Shown here piece after piece: positions 49,046 to 61,754 of a stretch of DNA of 64,000 nt; within the stretch, counting starts at the first letter, position 1, and each line of letters starts with the position of its first letter. This DNA is from Avena insularis. Its lineage: Eukaryota > Streptophyta > Magnoliopsida > Poales > Poaceae. The notes under the pieces are model-generated. The model saw nothing but the letters and a program-made list of their open reading frames with translations. It did not search any database and was not told the origin of the DNA. Made by a program: the position numbers and the translations under genes. The stretch is taken from positions 444,964,028 through 445,028,027 of the forward strand of contig CM042688.1 of assembly GCA_023614405.1 (NCBI GenBank). The letters run 5' to 3'.

Positions 49046-49890
49046 TTGGTCCACTTGATAGATGGGTCGTACCATCAAGGAAGACAAGGAACTCAACTTC
49101 TCCAAGCATATGAGCCATCAAGGAAGACATGGATGCAAAAGGTTGAAGAAAGAATGAAGGGTGCCAATATTGAAGCCAATAAAATGCTTCATTATGCCAC
49201 CCAATTCCTACAGGAGGAAGCTGCAACTTGGTGGTAGATGCAAAACACCATTGATGATCATCAAGGGACGACATCTTGGGAAGAATTGAAAGTGGTTCTA
49301 CTACAATCTCGTCTCATCACTCGAAATTCAAAAACCTAAGGAGTTGAAGCCCTAAAACATTCAACCTGCAGAATTTATGGGGAAATAGGACACACCTCCA
49401 AGGACATCGTGATTAGTGGCCCTACTATGAAGCAAGTCACCCCTTTTAAGAATGCCCCACCTCTCAAGTTACATGCTTCTTGTGTGAAGGAATCAACCAC
49501 AACCCCGCGCAATGTCACCTCTACCTGATGGTACAACAAGTGAATCGGAAAGTTAGAGATGGAATGCGCCACGACATGTTATCCTTACCAAAGAAGAGGA
49601 AGGATCTTAGCAAAGTTTTATTCTTCAAGTGTCATAATCCTGAGCGTTATGCTATTGATTGTCCAGAACATGACAATGTGGTTGGAAAGGATGAAAACAA
49701 TGATGGTAGTGGTAATAGATGCAACAGCAACAAGAAGCCTAAGAAGGATCCTAGCCAGGTGACATGCTACAAGTGTGGTGAAACGGGGCATTATGTGTCA
49801 GATTATCTTGAGAAAAGGAAGAATGGTGGTGGAAATCACAATCACAATGGCCGTGGCAAGAAGCCCAATCCGTCCATTAGGCTACAGTGA
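49046..49890 (+). pseudogene. Retrotransposon gag remnant with several CCHC zinc knuckles
   Basis: The first part has a capsid-core signature: ANKMLHYATQFLQEEAATWW, then a TAG, then TSWEELKVVLL. The second part holds a series of zinc knuckles. TCRIYGEIGHTSKD (about 49365) has lost Cys residues. CFLCEGINHNPAQC (about 49472) is a perfect CX2CX4HX4C. FFKCHNPERYAIDC (about 49622) has lost the first Cys and the His. CYKCGETGHYVSDY (about 49765) has lost the last Cys. A frameshift separates the first knuckle from the others, and a TAA lies before ECPTSQVTC. The C-terminus is basic with Asn/His/Gly repeats (GGGNHNHNGRGKK). It belongs to the plus-strand element whose PBS is at 44288. No protease or RT follows. 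Confidence 0.75.
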
Positions 49891-49935
49891 ATTATGTTAG
49901 TGTGAGTATAGCTTAAAAATTATTGTACCCGGAGA

Positions 49936-52900
49936 ATCCAAGAAACACAATGGCCATGTGGATAATTGTGGTTTGGAAAAGAACACATGAAATATCACTT
50001 CAACATGTATCCATCCATGTCTAGGAACCCTAACAACATGCTGGGATTTAACTGCCACATGTAGTGGACCACCTGTTTGAAAGATGTTGTATCACCACAC
50101 CCACTTGGATGTGTGTGTGTGGCCATGTGGATCATTTTGGTTTGGCAAAGAACACATGCAATGTCACTCCAACATGTGTCCAACCATGTCCAGGAACCCT
50201 AGCAACATGCTGGGATTTGACTGCCACATGTAGTGGAGCACTAGTTTAAAACATGTTTCATCACCACACCCACTTGGATGTGTGTGGCTGTTGTGGTTTT
50301 GAAAATAACACATGCAATGTCACTCCAATATGTGTCCAACCATGTCAAGGAACCCTAGCAACATGGTGGGATTCAACTGCCACATGCAGTGGAGCACCAG
50401 TTTGAAAGATGTTGCATCACCAGACCCTCTCGGATGTGTGTAGCCATGTGGACCATCTTGGTTTGGAAAATAACACATGCAATGTCACTCGAACATGTGT
50501 CCAACCATGTCCAGGAACCCTAGCAACATGCTGGGATTCAATTGCCACATGTAGTGGAGCACTAGTTTGAAAGATGTTGCATTACCACACCCACTTGGAT
50601 GCGTGTGTGGCCATGTGGATCATTGTGTTTTGGAAAATACCAAATGCATCCTCACTCCAACATGTATCCAACCATGTCTAGGAACCCTAGCAACATGCTG
50701 GGATTCAACTACCACATGTAGTGGAGCACCAGTTTGAAAAAGGTTGCATCACCACACCCACTTGAATGTGTGTGTGTGGCTATGTGCATCATTGTGGTTT
50801 GGCAAAGAACACATGCAATGCAACTACAACATGTGTCCAACCATGTGCAGGAACCCTAGCAACATGTTGTGATTCAACTCAACATGTAGTGGAGCAAGAG
50901 TTTGAATGATGTTATATCACCACACCAAATTGGATGTGTGTGGCCATGTGTATCATTGTGTTTTGGTAAAGAACACATGCAAAAACACTCCAACATGTGT
51001 CCAACATGTCCAGGAACCGTAGAAACATGTTGGGATTAAACTAGCACATGCCGTGGAGCACCAGTTTGAAAGATGTTGCATCACCATACCCACTTGGATG
51101 AGTGTGTGGCCATGTGGATTATTCTGGTTTTGCAAATAACACATGCAATGTCACTCCAATATCTATCCAACCATGTCCAGGAACCCTAGCAACATGCTGG
51201 GATTCAACTGCCACATGTAGTGAAGCACCAGTTTGAAAGTTGTTGCATCATCACACCCACTTGGACGTGTGTGTGGCTATGTGGATCATTGTGGTTTGGA
51301 AAAGAACATATGCAATGTCACTCCAACAAGTGTCCAACCATGTCCAGGAACCCTAGCAACATGCTGGGATTCAACTAACATAGGTAATGGAGCACCGGTT
51401 TGAAAAAGGTTGCATCACCACGCCCACTTTGATGTGTGTGGTCATGTGGATCATTGTGGTTTGGCAAAGAACACATGCAATGTCACTCCAACATGTGTCC
51501 AACCATGTCCAGGAACCCAAGCAACATGCTAGTATTCAACTGCCACATGCACTGGAGCACTAGTTTGAAAGATGATGCATCACCCGTCCCACTTGGATGT
51601 GTGTGCGTCGCCATGTGGATCATCGTGGTTTAGCAAAGAACACATGCAATGTCACTCCAAAATGTGTCCAACCATGTCAAGGAAACCTAGCAACATGTTG
51701 GGACTCAACTACCACATGTAGTGTAACACCAGTTTAAAAGAGGTTTCGTCACCACACCCATTTGATGTATGTGGCCATGTGGATCATTGTGGTTTGGCAA
51801 AAAAACACATGCAATGACACTCTAAGATGTGTCCAACCATGTCTAGGAACCCTAGTAGCAAGCTGGAATTCAACTGCCACATGAAGTCGAGCACCAATTT
51901 GAAAGAGGTTGCATCACCACACCCACTTGGTTGTGTGTGTGTGTCCATGTGGATCTTGGTGGTTTGGAAAATCACACATGCAATGTCACTCCAACATGTG
52001 TCCAACCATGTCCAGAAAAACATGCTAGGATTCAACTGCCACATGCAGTGGAGCACTAGTTTGAAAGTTCTGGCATCACGACACCCACTTGGATGTGTGT
52101 GGCCATGTGGATCATTGTGGTTTTTAAAATAACAAATGCTATGTCAGTCCAACATGTGTCCAACCATGTCAAGGAACCTTAGCAACATGTTGGGATTCAA
52201 CTACCAAATGCAGTGGAGCACAAGATTGAGAGATGTTGCATCACCACACCCATTTGGATGTCTGTGGCCATGTGGATCATTGTGGTTTGGAAAAGAACAC
52301 ATGAAAGGTCACTCCAACATGTGTCCATCCATGTCACGGAACCCTGACAACATGTTGGGATTCAACTGCCACATGCAGTGGAGCACCTGTTTGAAAGATG
52401 TTGTATCACCACACCCACTTGGATATGTTTGTGTGGCCATGTGGAAAATTTTGGTTTGGCAAAGAAAACCTGTAATGTCACTCCAACATGTGTCCAACCA
52501 TGTCTAGGAACCCTAGCAACATGCTGGGATTTAACTGCCTCATGTAGTGGAGCACTAGTTTAAAACACATTGCATCACCTCGCCCAATTGGATGTGTGTG
52601 GGCATTGTGGTTTTGAAAATAACACATGCAATGTCACTACAATATGTGTCCAACCATGTCCAGGAACCTTAGCAATATGTTGGGATTCAACTGCCACATG
52701 AAGTGGAGCACCAGTTTGAAAGATGTTGCATCACCACACCCACTTGGATGTGTGTAGCCATGTGGACCATCACGGGTTGGAAAATAACACATGCAATGTC
52801 ACTCCAACATGTGTCCAACCATGTCCAGGAACCCTAGCAACATGCTTGGATTCGACTGCCACATGCAGTGGGGCACCAGTTTGAAAGATGTTGCATTACC

Positions 52901-55584
52901 ACACCCACTTGGATGCGTGTGTGGCCATGTGGATCATTGTGGTTTAGAAAAGAACAAATGCAGCGTCACTCCAAAATGTATCCAATCATCTCCAGGAACC
53001 CTAGCAACATGCTGGGATTCAACTACCACATCTAGTGGAGCACTAGTCTGAAAAAGATTGCATCACCATGCCCACTTGGAAGTGTGTGTTCATGTGGATC
53101 ATTGTGGTTTGGAAAATAACACAACCAATGTCACTCCAACATGTGTCCAATCAAGTCCAGGAACCCTAGCAACATGTTGGGATTCAACTGCCACATGCAG
53201 TGGAGGACCAGTTTGAAATATGTTGCATCACCACACCCACATGGATGTGTGTTTCCATGTGAATAATTGTGGTTTGGCAAATAACACATGCAATGTAACT
53301 ACAACATGTGTCCAACCATGTCCAGGAACCCTAGCAACATGTTGTGATTCAACTCAACATGTAGTGGAGCACGAGTTTGAAAGATGTTGTATGACCACAC
53401 CTAATTAGATGTGTGTGGCCATGTGGATCATTGTGTTTTGGAAAACAACACATGCAAAAATACTCCAACTTGTGTCTAACCTTGTCTAGGAACCCTAGCA
53501 ACATGCTGGGATTCAACTGCCACATGTCGTGGAGCACCAGTTTGAAAGATGTTGCATCACCATACCCACTTGGATGTGTGTGGCCATGTGGATTATTGTG
53601 GTTTGACAAAGAACACATGCAATGTCACTCTAACATGTGTCCAACCATGTCCAGGAACCCTAGCAACATGATGGGATTCAACTACCACATGTAGTGGAGC
53701 ACTAGTTTGAAAGATCTTGCATCACCACACCCACTTGGATGTGTGTGTGGCCATCTGGATCATTGTGGTTTGGAAAACAACATATTCAACGTCACTCCAA
53801 CATGTGTCCAACCATGTCCAGGAACCCTAGCAACATGCTGGGATTCAACTAACAAATGTAGTGGAGCACCAGTTTGAAAAAGGTTGCATCATCATCCCCA
53901 CTTTGATGTGTGTGGTCATGTGGCTCATTGTGGTTTGGCAAAGAACACATGCAATGTCACTCCAACATGTGTGCTACCATGTCCAGGAACCCTAGCAACA
54001 TGTTAGGATTCAACTGCCACATGTAGTGGAGTACCAGTTTGAAAGATGTTGCATCACCTAACCCACATGGATTTGTGTGCGTGGCCATGTGGATCATTGT
54101 GGTTTGGCAAAGAACACATGCAATGTCACTCCAACATGTTTACAACCATGTACAGGAAACCTACCAACATGCTGGGATTCAACTGCCACATTTAGTTTAG
54201 CACTAGTTTATAAAAGAGGTTTCATTACCACACCCATTTGTTGTATCTGGCCATGTGGATCATTGTGGTTTGGCAAAAAAAACATGCAATGTCACTCTCA
54301 GATGTGTCCAACCATGTCCAGGAACCCTAGCAGCAAGCTGCCATTCAACTGCCACATAAACTGGAGCACCAGTTTGAAAGAGGTTGCATCACCACACCCA
54401 CTTGGTTGTGTGTGTGTGGCCATGTGGATCATGGTGGTTTGGAAAATCACACATGCAATGTCACTCCAACATGTGTCCAACCATGTCTAGAAACCCTAGC
54501 AACTTGCTGGGATGCAACTGCCACATGAAGTGGAGCACCAGTTTGAAAGATATTGCATCCTCACACCAACTTGGATGTGTGTGTGGCCATGTGGATCATT
54601 GTGGTTTGGAAAATAACAGATGCAATGTCACTCCAACATGTTTCCAACCATGTCCAGGAATGCTAGCAACATGATGGGATTCAACTGCCACATGTAGTGG
54701 AGCACCAGTTTGAAAGAGGTTGCATTACGATACCCAGTTAGATGTATGTGGCCATGTGGATCATTGTGTTTTGTCAAAGAACACATGCAATGTCACTACA
54801 ACATGTGTCCAACAATGTCCAGGAACCATAACAACATGTTGGGATTCAACTGCCATATGTAGTGGAACACTGGTTTGAAAGACGTTGCATCACCACACCG
54901 ACTTGGATGTGTGTGACCATGTGGATCATTGTGGTTTGGCAAAGAACACATGAAATGTCGCTCCAACATGTGTCCAACCATGTCTAGGAGCCCTAGGAAC
55001 ATCTTGGGATAGGACTGTGACATGTAGTGGAGCACCGTCTTGAAAGATGTTGCATCACCACACCCACTTGGATGTGTGTGTGGACATGTGGATCATTGTG
55101 GTTTGGAAAAGATCACATGAAATGACACTCCAACATGTGTCCAACCATGTCTAGGAACCCTAGCAACATGCTATAATCAACTGCAACATGTAGTGGAGCA
55201 CCAGTTTGAAAGATTTTGTATCACCACACCCACCTGGATGTGTGTGGCCATGTGGATCATTGTGGTTTCGGAAATAACACATGCAATGTCACTGCAACAT
55301 GTGTCCAACCATGTCCAGGAACCCTAGCAACATGCTGGAATTCAACTGCCACATGTAGTGGATCACCAGTTTGAAAGAGGTTGCATCACTACACCCATTT
55401 GGCTATGTGTGTAGCCATACGGATCATTGTGGTTTGGAAAATAACACATGCACTATCACTCCAACTTGTGTCCGACCATGTCCATGAACCCTAGCAAGAT
55501 GCTGGGATTCAACTGCCACATGTAGTGGAGCACGAGTTTTAAATATGTTGCATCACCACACCTACTTTGATGTGTCTATGTGGC
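49936..55584. repeat. Satellite B: ~167-bp tandem array (left part)
   Basis: About 34 diverged monomers, each with ACACATGCAATGTCACTCCA, ACATGTGTCCAACCATGTCC, AGGAACCCTAGCAACATGCT, GGGATTCAACTGCCACATG, TAGTGGAGCACCAGTTTGAA, GATGTTGCATCACCACACCC and CATGTGGATCATTGTGGTTT. Length varies from about 160 to 169 bp, mainly through GTGTGT runs and small deletions. Monomers differ at scattered sites, so the array is older than the homogenised part of satellite A. Open frames of 60-140 codons recur on both strands only because the unit repeats, and I do not call them genes. The array begins about 45 bp after the gag remnant. Confidence 0.95.
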
Positions 55585-56274
55585 TGATGGTCCAAGATTG
55601 AAGCGTTTTTACCTCTTGTTTTTGCATAAATAAAGTAGGGATTTTCGTATTTCACCATGCCTACAAGCGCTATTTCGTTCATGTTTCAACAGGATCCTAA
55701 ATCATGGAGTCATAGAGGAACTTATCATTTAGAGCTGTCATATTGTGTAATTATATGATATTTGTAAGTGATAAATGCCATTTTACAAATTTACCTTTGC
55801 ACCTGGATGAATAAAAAATTAAGAGGAGGCATCAACACCGATGGTCATTCTCGGCTCGGTAACTTTCTTCTTTTACTCTTCATCGTTTATTGTGTTTGGA
55901 AAAAATATTTTAAAAAAAAGTTGAACTTGCGAAGTCGGTACGGACGGGTAGTACGGGCGGAACCTGCCTGTACCACTTAGTCGGTTGCCCCTTTGCCGAC
56001 TTCATGCCGTGTAAGTCTTGGAAACGACCCGGTACGGGCGTGCCGTATGGGCGCCACTTGTACCGCTCTGGTCTTTACAACCCGAATTTCCTTCTTTTGC
56101 ACTTATTTGTTTCCTTATTTGTTGGGATTCTTTTCTTGGGCAACCCTTTTTCTCCCAGCACGAATTTCATCTTTCCTGTAACCCCTTATAAGTCTCCCAA
56201 AAGGGGCTCTTCCTTTGTGCTGATATACAGATCTTCTCCACATTCTACTTCTTCCACAAAAACTCTCTGGAACC

Positions 56275-56860
56275 ATGACCTCTTCATGGAGCACCTTGCA
56301 GGAGAAAGTAGATCTATATGGGTCATCCTCAAGAGTCATGGAGGAAGATAAAGTTGCTGGACCAGAAGGGAAGACGTTTGAAGATGGGGATGGATTCAAG
56401 ATGATGGAAACAGTAAAACATGGATGCAATGTTTTCAGCTTGGGCATTGGAAAGGAGATGTGGACTTTGACGAAATTCAACTTGATTTAGAAGGAGATGT
56501 GGAGTTTTTCTTGGGAAAGGTGAAGAGACAAGGCGAGGAGATTGAAGCCTCCCTAGACAAGCTCGATTTTCTCGCATCAAGAAGATTGAGGTAAAATCTC
56601 CAGGATCTTCTAAACATATTGAATTGTTCCGCCGCTACCTGGACCAGATGGACTTGAAGATAATGAAGGGACTTTAGGCAAATCTCAATATTAGCCTTAC
56701 ATCCATCAACGCTCAGAAGTAGACGATAGCGATGTACAAAGCTCTTGTTCAACAGTTAGAGAAGGTCAATGAGCAACACCAGATCCGTATCTTAATCATG
56801 GAGACATCAAATAAGATGCTTTGTCCAAGTCTTCGTGACTCCAGAGTCTCCCCACCATGA
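56275..56860 (+). pseudogene. Small internal ORF of the LTR element, coiled-coil-like
   Basis: Starting at ATG 56275 (MTSSWSTLQEKVDLYGSSSR), the frame encodes an acidic segment with EEDKVAGPEGKTFEDGDGFK. After a frameshift near 56455 it continues as EFFLGKVKRQGEEIEASLDK and LDFLASRRLR. A second shift near 56591 leads to FRRYLDQMDLKIMKGL and YKALVQQLEKVNEQHQIRIL before TGA 56858-56860. Two TAGs lie in the last segment. The heptad-like charged pattern suggests a coiled coil. It may be a gag-like or accessory protein of this family. No known domain is recognised. The short frames and stops show it is dead. Confidence 0.5.
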
Positions 56861-57713
56861 AGCACGCCACGGTATCAAATAATCGCAAGGGATTATTTGA
56901 TCCACCTAGCTTGACACCAACCTTGGTGGATCTATGATTACCTTGTAATATATCTTAAGGTTTTTAACATATTTATTTTTCCTACACGCACGGTTAGGTT
57001 CGAATTCTAAATTTTGTATTAGTTGCATCAACTTCGAGTTCCCTTTGTTCAAGAGACGAATTATATCCATTGAGTTACGAGACTTTATGATAATTGAAGT
57101 TGTGTTTGATTCATGATTATTATATTAGATGATTGAACTAGGTTGAGTGTTATGATATTTGTATAGTTGTCATAATTTTAGGGACTCCGCACCTTTAGAA
57201 TTATTAATTAAGATATGCTGGTAGCATATTATGATTAAGAGTTTTCAAAAGCCATTGAAGTAGTGAGCATGATCAAATAGCTTGCTGAAAAAGAGAGAGA
57301 AAAAGTGAGAAAGGAAAAGTATAGATATACAAGTATAGAAAAATAAAAATAAAATCAGCCATCAAAAGAATCAAGCATATATAAAAGAGATGAAAAAGAA
57401 AAAGAAAATGATCATGAATTTTCACTATTAAACTTAGTGCTACAAATCTCTAAACTCCGTGATTATATGATATGTTGAATCACTAGTAGCTTCTTATAAT
57501 TTTACTAATACTATAAAAAGGGTGTGGAAGCCTCTAAGTTATGTAATGTGTAAGGGTATGGTAATACCCCTGATGTATATTGCATTCGATGTTATACTAT
57601 TGTTTCAATTTTTGCCTCATTTATTGTAACGTCTCGTGTCTCATGAACATGATGAGCTTGTCCATAAGCCACCATCTTGCTTGGGGATGAGCAAAGACAT
57701 ATCTTGGGAGAGT

Positions 57714-59108
57714 TGATGAGTCCAAAATTGAAGCATTTTTACCTCTTGTTTTTGCATAAATAGAGTAGGGATTTTCGTATTTCACTACCCCTACGAGCGC
57801 TATTTCATTCTTGTTTCAATAGGATCCCAAATCATGGAGTCATAGATGAACTTATCAATTAGAGCAGTCATAATGTGTAATTATATGATACTTATAAGTG
57901 ATAAATGCCATTTTATGAATTTACCTTTGCACCTGGATGAATAACAAATTAAGAAGAGGCATCAGCACCGATAACAACCAATGGTACGGGCGGAGCCCGC
58001 CCATACTAGGCGCCATCGGGATCGCCTCGTCAAATAGTTTCTCCTGGCAAATACGAGAGGGAGATCCAACATTCACATCCACCAGAAACCACGAAACACC
58101 ACATTGGTTGGGGTAAAATCCCAGCTGCTTCGCGGATCATTTGTGGACAACGCGTCATCCCGCTCACCATCAACTGCTGCATCTTCATGACCACCATTAC
58201 TCCACGCTTCATCTATTAGATCTCTTTGTAATTCCAGATCCAATTGTGGTTTGCATTAGATCTACACCCGTACTTTAATCCATCCATTTGATTATGATGG
58301 TGTTGTTAATCATTTCCATGAGTGAGTAGTTCCTTTGTTATTGGGGAGAAGGAGAAACCCTAGCACCATTATGAACTTGTAATGAAGATGATCTATTCTT
58401 CTGTCCATATGACTTGCTTGTCTATGATATAATTATGACTTATGTTTGATTTCTCTCTTTAGATGATATGTGAAGTCGACCATGTATCATTTGCCTTCGG
58501 TACTAAAGGGGGGATTAAACCCTTTGGATGTGTTGTGGAAGCGTACGCAGAGTGCCCCGTGATAGATTGGCGCTGACTCGTAACCCTCATGGTCAAAGGG
58601 GGATTAAGGGGGACTCCCTAAGCTAATTACGATATCCATGGGGAAACCCTTAATTGCGGTGGCCTGTATGGGTGATTGCTCTCAGGCATTGCAGTGGTTA
58701 TTTAGAGGTGACCTCACACTTGGCTCAACAAAGTGGCTTCCTATGAGCCTTGTCGTGAACATCTTATTATGGGCCTCTCTCCACACATATCATTACATAA
58801 GAAGTATGTTATCTTGATTACATATAATAATAGTACTATGCTAGTGGTGTATCCTACATCCCTGAGAACGTTTTAGCCCTATTGAGTTCCACCATGCCTT
58901 CATACAATCTAGTTACTTGTTTTCTTTTACTTGTTTTAATTACTTTTCTGCAAACAACTATAAACAATTTGAACACCCTTTACTTGAGATCAAAGACAAA
59001 TTACTAGTATTCTTTGGTACTTAGTAACGAGGGGCATACATACCTTAACCAATAACTCTCTATGGATTCGAAACTAGCTACAATTGATCTATGCAATTGC
59101 AGTCATCA
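57714..59108 (+). repeat. 3' LTR of the element in satellite B
   Basis: Starts TGATGAGTCCAAAATTG after TTGGGAGAGT and ends TCATCA at the GTGGC duplication (1395 bp). Only its first 260 bp or so clearly matches the left end of the element. The left LTR diverges after CATCA(A/G)CACCGAT, so it is either deleted or rearranged internally. Both contain GTACGGGCG motifs (about 55955 and 57983). Confidence 0.6.
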
Positions 59109-60412
59109 GTGGCCATGTGGATCATTGTGGTTTGGCAAAGAACACATGCAATGTCACTCCAACATTTGTCCAACCATGTCCAGGAATCCTAGCAATATGC
59201 TGGGATTTAATTGCCACATGAAGTGGAGCACCAGTTTGAAAGATGTTGCATCACCAAACCACTTGGATGTGTGTATGGCCATGTGGATCATTGTGGTTTG
59301 GAAAAGAACAGATGCAACATCACTCCAACATGTGTCCAACCATGTCCAGGAACCCTAGCAACATGCTGGGATTCAACTACCACATGTAGTGGAGCACTAG
59401 TTTAAAAGAGGTTCCATCACCACGCCCAGTTGGATGTTTGTGGTTATGTGGATCATTGTGGTTTGGCCAAAAAAACACATGAAATGTCACTCTAAGGCGT
59501 ATCCAATCATGTCCAGGAACCCTAGCAGCATGCTGGCATTCAAATGCCACATGAAGTGGAGCACCAGTTTGAAAGAGGTTGCATCACCACACCCACTTGG
59601 ATATGTGTGTGTGTGGCCATGTGGATCAGTGTGGTTTATAAAAGAACACATGCAATGTCACTCCAACATGTGTCCAACCATGTCCAGGAACCCTAGAAAC
59701 ATGCTGGGATTCAACTGCCACATGAATCGGAGCACAAGTTTGAAAGATGTTACATCACCACACCCACTTGGATGTGTGTGTGTGGCCATGTGGATCATTG
59801 TGGTTTGCCAAAGAACACATGCAATGTCACTCAAACATGTTTCCAACCATGTCCAGGAACCCTAGCAACATGATGGGATTCAACTTCCACATGTAGTGGA
59901 GCACTAGTTTGAAAGAGGTTGCATTACCACACCCACTTGGACATGTGTGGCCATGTGGATCATTGTGTTTTGGAAAATAACACGTGCAATGTCACTCCAA
60001 CATGTGTCCAACAATGTCCAGGAAACCTAGCAACATGTTGGGATTCAACTGCCACATGTAGTGGAGCACCAGTTTGAAAGAGGTTGCATCACCACACCCA
60101 GTTGGATGTGTGTGGCCATGTGTATCATTGTGGTTTTGCAAAGAACACATGAAATGTACCTCCAACATGAGTCCAACCATGTCAAGGAATCCTAGCAACA
60201 TGTTAGGATTCAACAGGCACATGTAGTGGAGCGCCAGCTTGAAAGATGTTGCATCACCATACCCACTTGGATGTGTGTGGCCATGTGGATCATTGTGGTT
60301 TGGCAAAGAACACATGCAATGTCACTCCAACATGTGTCCAAACATGTCCAGAAACCCTAGAAACATGCTATGATTCAACAACAACATGTAGTGGAGCACC
60401 AGTTTGAATGAT
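59109..60412. repeat. Satellite B (right part)
   Basis: The same ~167-bp monomer resumes in exact phase after the LTR element, for about 8 copies. It stops within a monomer (CCAGTTTGAATGATG) at about 60412. Together with the left part the original array held about 42 monomers in the window. Confidence 0.93.
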
Positions 60413-61754
60413 GACTACAAGTGCATGGATCGTTTGTAGCTAGTCTCGAAATAAAGATATCGATCCCACAGGGAGCAGGAGTGTGAAGTCTAATAACTAT
60501 TGAAATAAATACTACCATAGAAATGCTAAATAAATCTAAGTAACAAGATAAAATGCGAGTATTTTGTAAAAAGCTATTTTTGGGTTTTTGATATAAGAGA
60601 AGCAATAAGTAAAGTAAAACAACTGAACACAGAAAATAAGTATCGTGTATGTAAAAGATATTGGAACTGCAATAGGAAATGGTGTTCTCAAAGAGTAGCG
60701 GATACACCTCTAGTATTATAAGGAACTAAGGTAAATATTATTATCATGAACATTCTCAACTGTGTATGTGTGGGAGGAACTCCGTATTTGGACAAACAGG
60801 CACCAACCACTGCTCACATCATCCTCATAACCACAACAGTGAACAATCGAAATTAGTCGAATTACTACGCTATTAAGGGACTTAATCCCGTAGGACGTAT
60901 CCCATGGCATGGATAGTGTTACGTGAGTTTCCTCGGTTCCCATGTTGATACGTAAGTGGTGCCAACAACTTTATAGTCACTGTAAGTTCTAACACAACTC
61001 CGTCTACCAACAAGTAGTTCCCTCCATCAAGTCCCCATAAGAGGCAAATATTGAGAGATCGACTTCTCCCAACATCAATATGAAGACAATCTAACACATG
61101 GTCACATCGATGAATATCATAATAAACTTTATCTTATTTCAATATCATAATAGGGTTTCTCCATCTCCCTAAGAACTAATGATCTACTCAGACATGGAGG
61201 CAATCAACATCATGGCAATAACAATGGAATCTATCATATATGAATAGTACTTGTATTAATCCACAACGAGTATGGAAATTACAACAAGATCTAGAGAAGA
61301 TGTAGATGGTATGGATAGAGATGGTGGTGATGCAGCGGTTGATGATGAAGATTGATGCCTTAGCCTCCAGATCTGCATTGGGAGAATATGGATCCCCGGT
61401 GGACGAGTTCCCCCTCCAGATGCCTTCCAGAGGTGAGGTTTCGGCAATTTCTGGTTCTTCTGTATGTCATCTCCCCTATCCAGTTGCACGAGGTGAAACT
61501 ATTTGAGGAGGGGGTGGCCGCGCCAACTATACGACATGAACTATACGACCGGAAAATTATTCCTGCAGTATAGTTGGTCGTCAAACTCTCTGGACGCCTC
61601 GATCACTTTGGGTTTTCTTCTGGTTTTATTGATATTTCCCAAATAAGCGATTTACATTGTTTTTGACTCCTTTTCTCCCCAGTACAACTGCTCCAAGAAT
61701 TGTGTCCATTGTATCCATCATCTGTCCTGATCCTGGTGAAAACAGACATAAAAT
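60413..61754 (-). other. Non-coding transposon-like stretch, no gene seen
   Basis: AT-rich sequence begins ACTACAAGTGCATGGATCG and CGATCCCACAGGGAGCAGG. It contains no convincing frame. Read on the minus strand it runs from near ATTTTATGTCTGTTTTCACC towards TTGTGGATTAATACAAGTAC, with features of a grass LTR or leader (TCTCTAGATCTTGTTGTAAT). I could not place its ends or family. Confidence 0.35.

Larger units (their letters stand above)
43383..49890 (+). mobile_element. Third LTR retrotransposon (partial), split by a solo LTR
   Basis: Components are a partial 5' LTR (43383-44285, ending GGCCATAACA), a Met-type PBS (44288-44300), a leader with GAAGACTTCAAGACT-type repeats (44560-44720), then the solo-LTR insertion (45011-48848), and then a gag remnant up to 49890. 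The left part of its LTR is cut at the start of the chromovirus LTR. No pol sequence remains, because satellite B starts shortly after gag. Linking the two halves rests on the exact target duplication around the solo LTR. Confidence 0.6.
55585..59108 (+). mobile_element. Non-autonomous LTR element inserted into satellite B
   Basis: The element starts TGATGGTCCAAGATTG, ends GCAGTCATCA, and is flanked by GTGGC on both sides (55580-55584 and 59109-59113). Removing the element and one GTGGC restores a normal satellite monomer. The first 255 bp (55585-55840) recur at 57714-57980 as direct repeats (TTGCATAAATA(A/G)AGTAGGGA). The internal part has a small broken ORF and a polypurine-like TTGGGAGAGT before the second repeat. 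No protease, RT or integrase is present. The stretch 56861-57713 is AT-rich, including a purine-rich run at 57285-57420, with no gene. Confidence 0.85.

Noticed and set aside
52136..52507. Reading frames of 60-140 codons rich in Met/Cys/His in satellite B
   Set aside because: They recur in each ~167-bp monomer in several frames and carry no independent signal.
61306..61584. Short frames near 61.3-61.6 kb as a gene
   Set aside because: They are short, overlap on both strands and show no recognisable domain.
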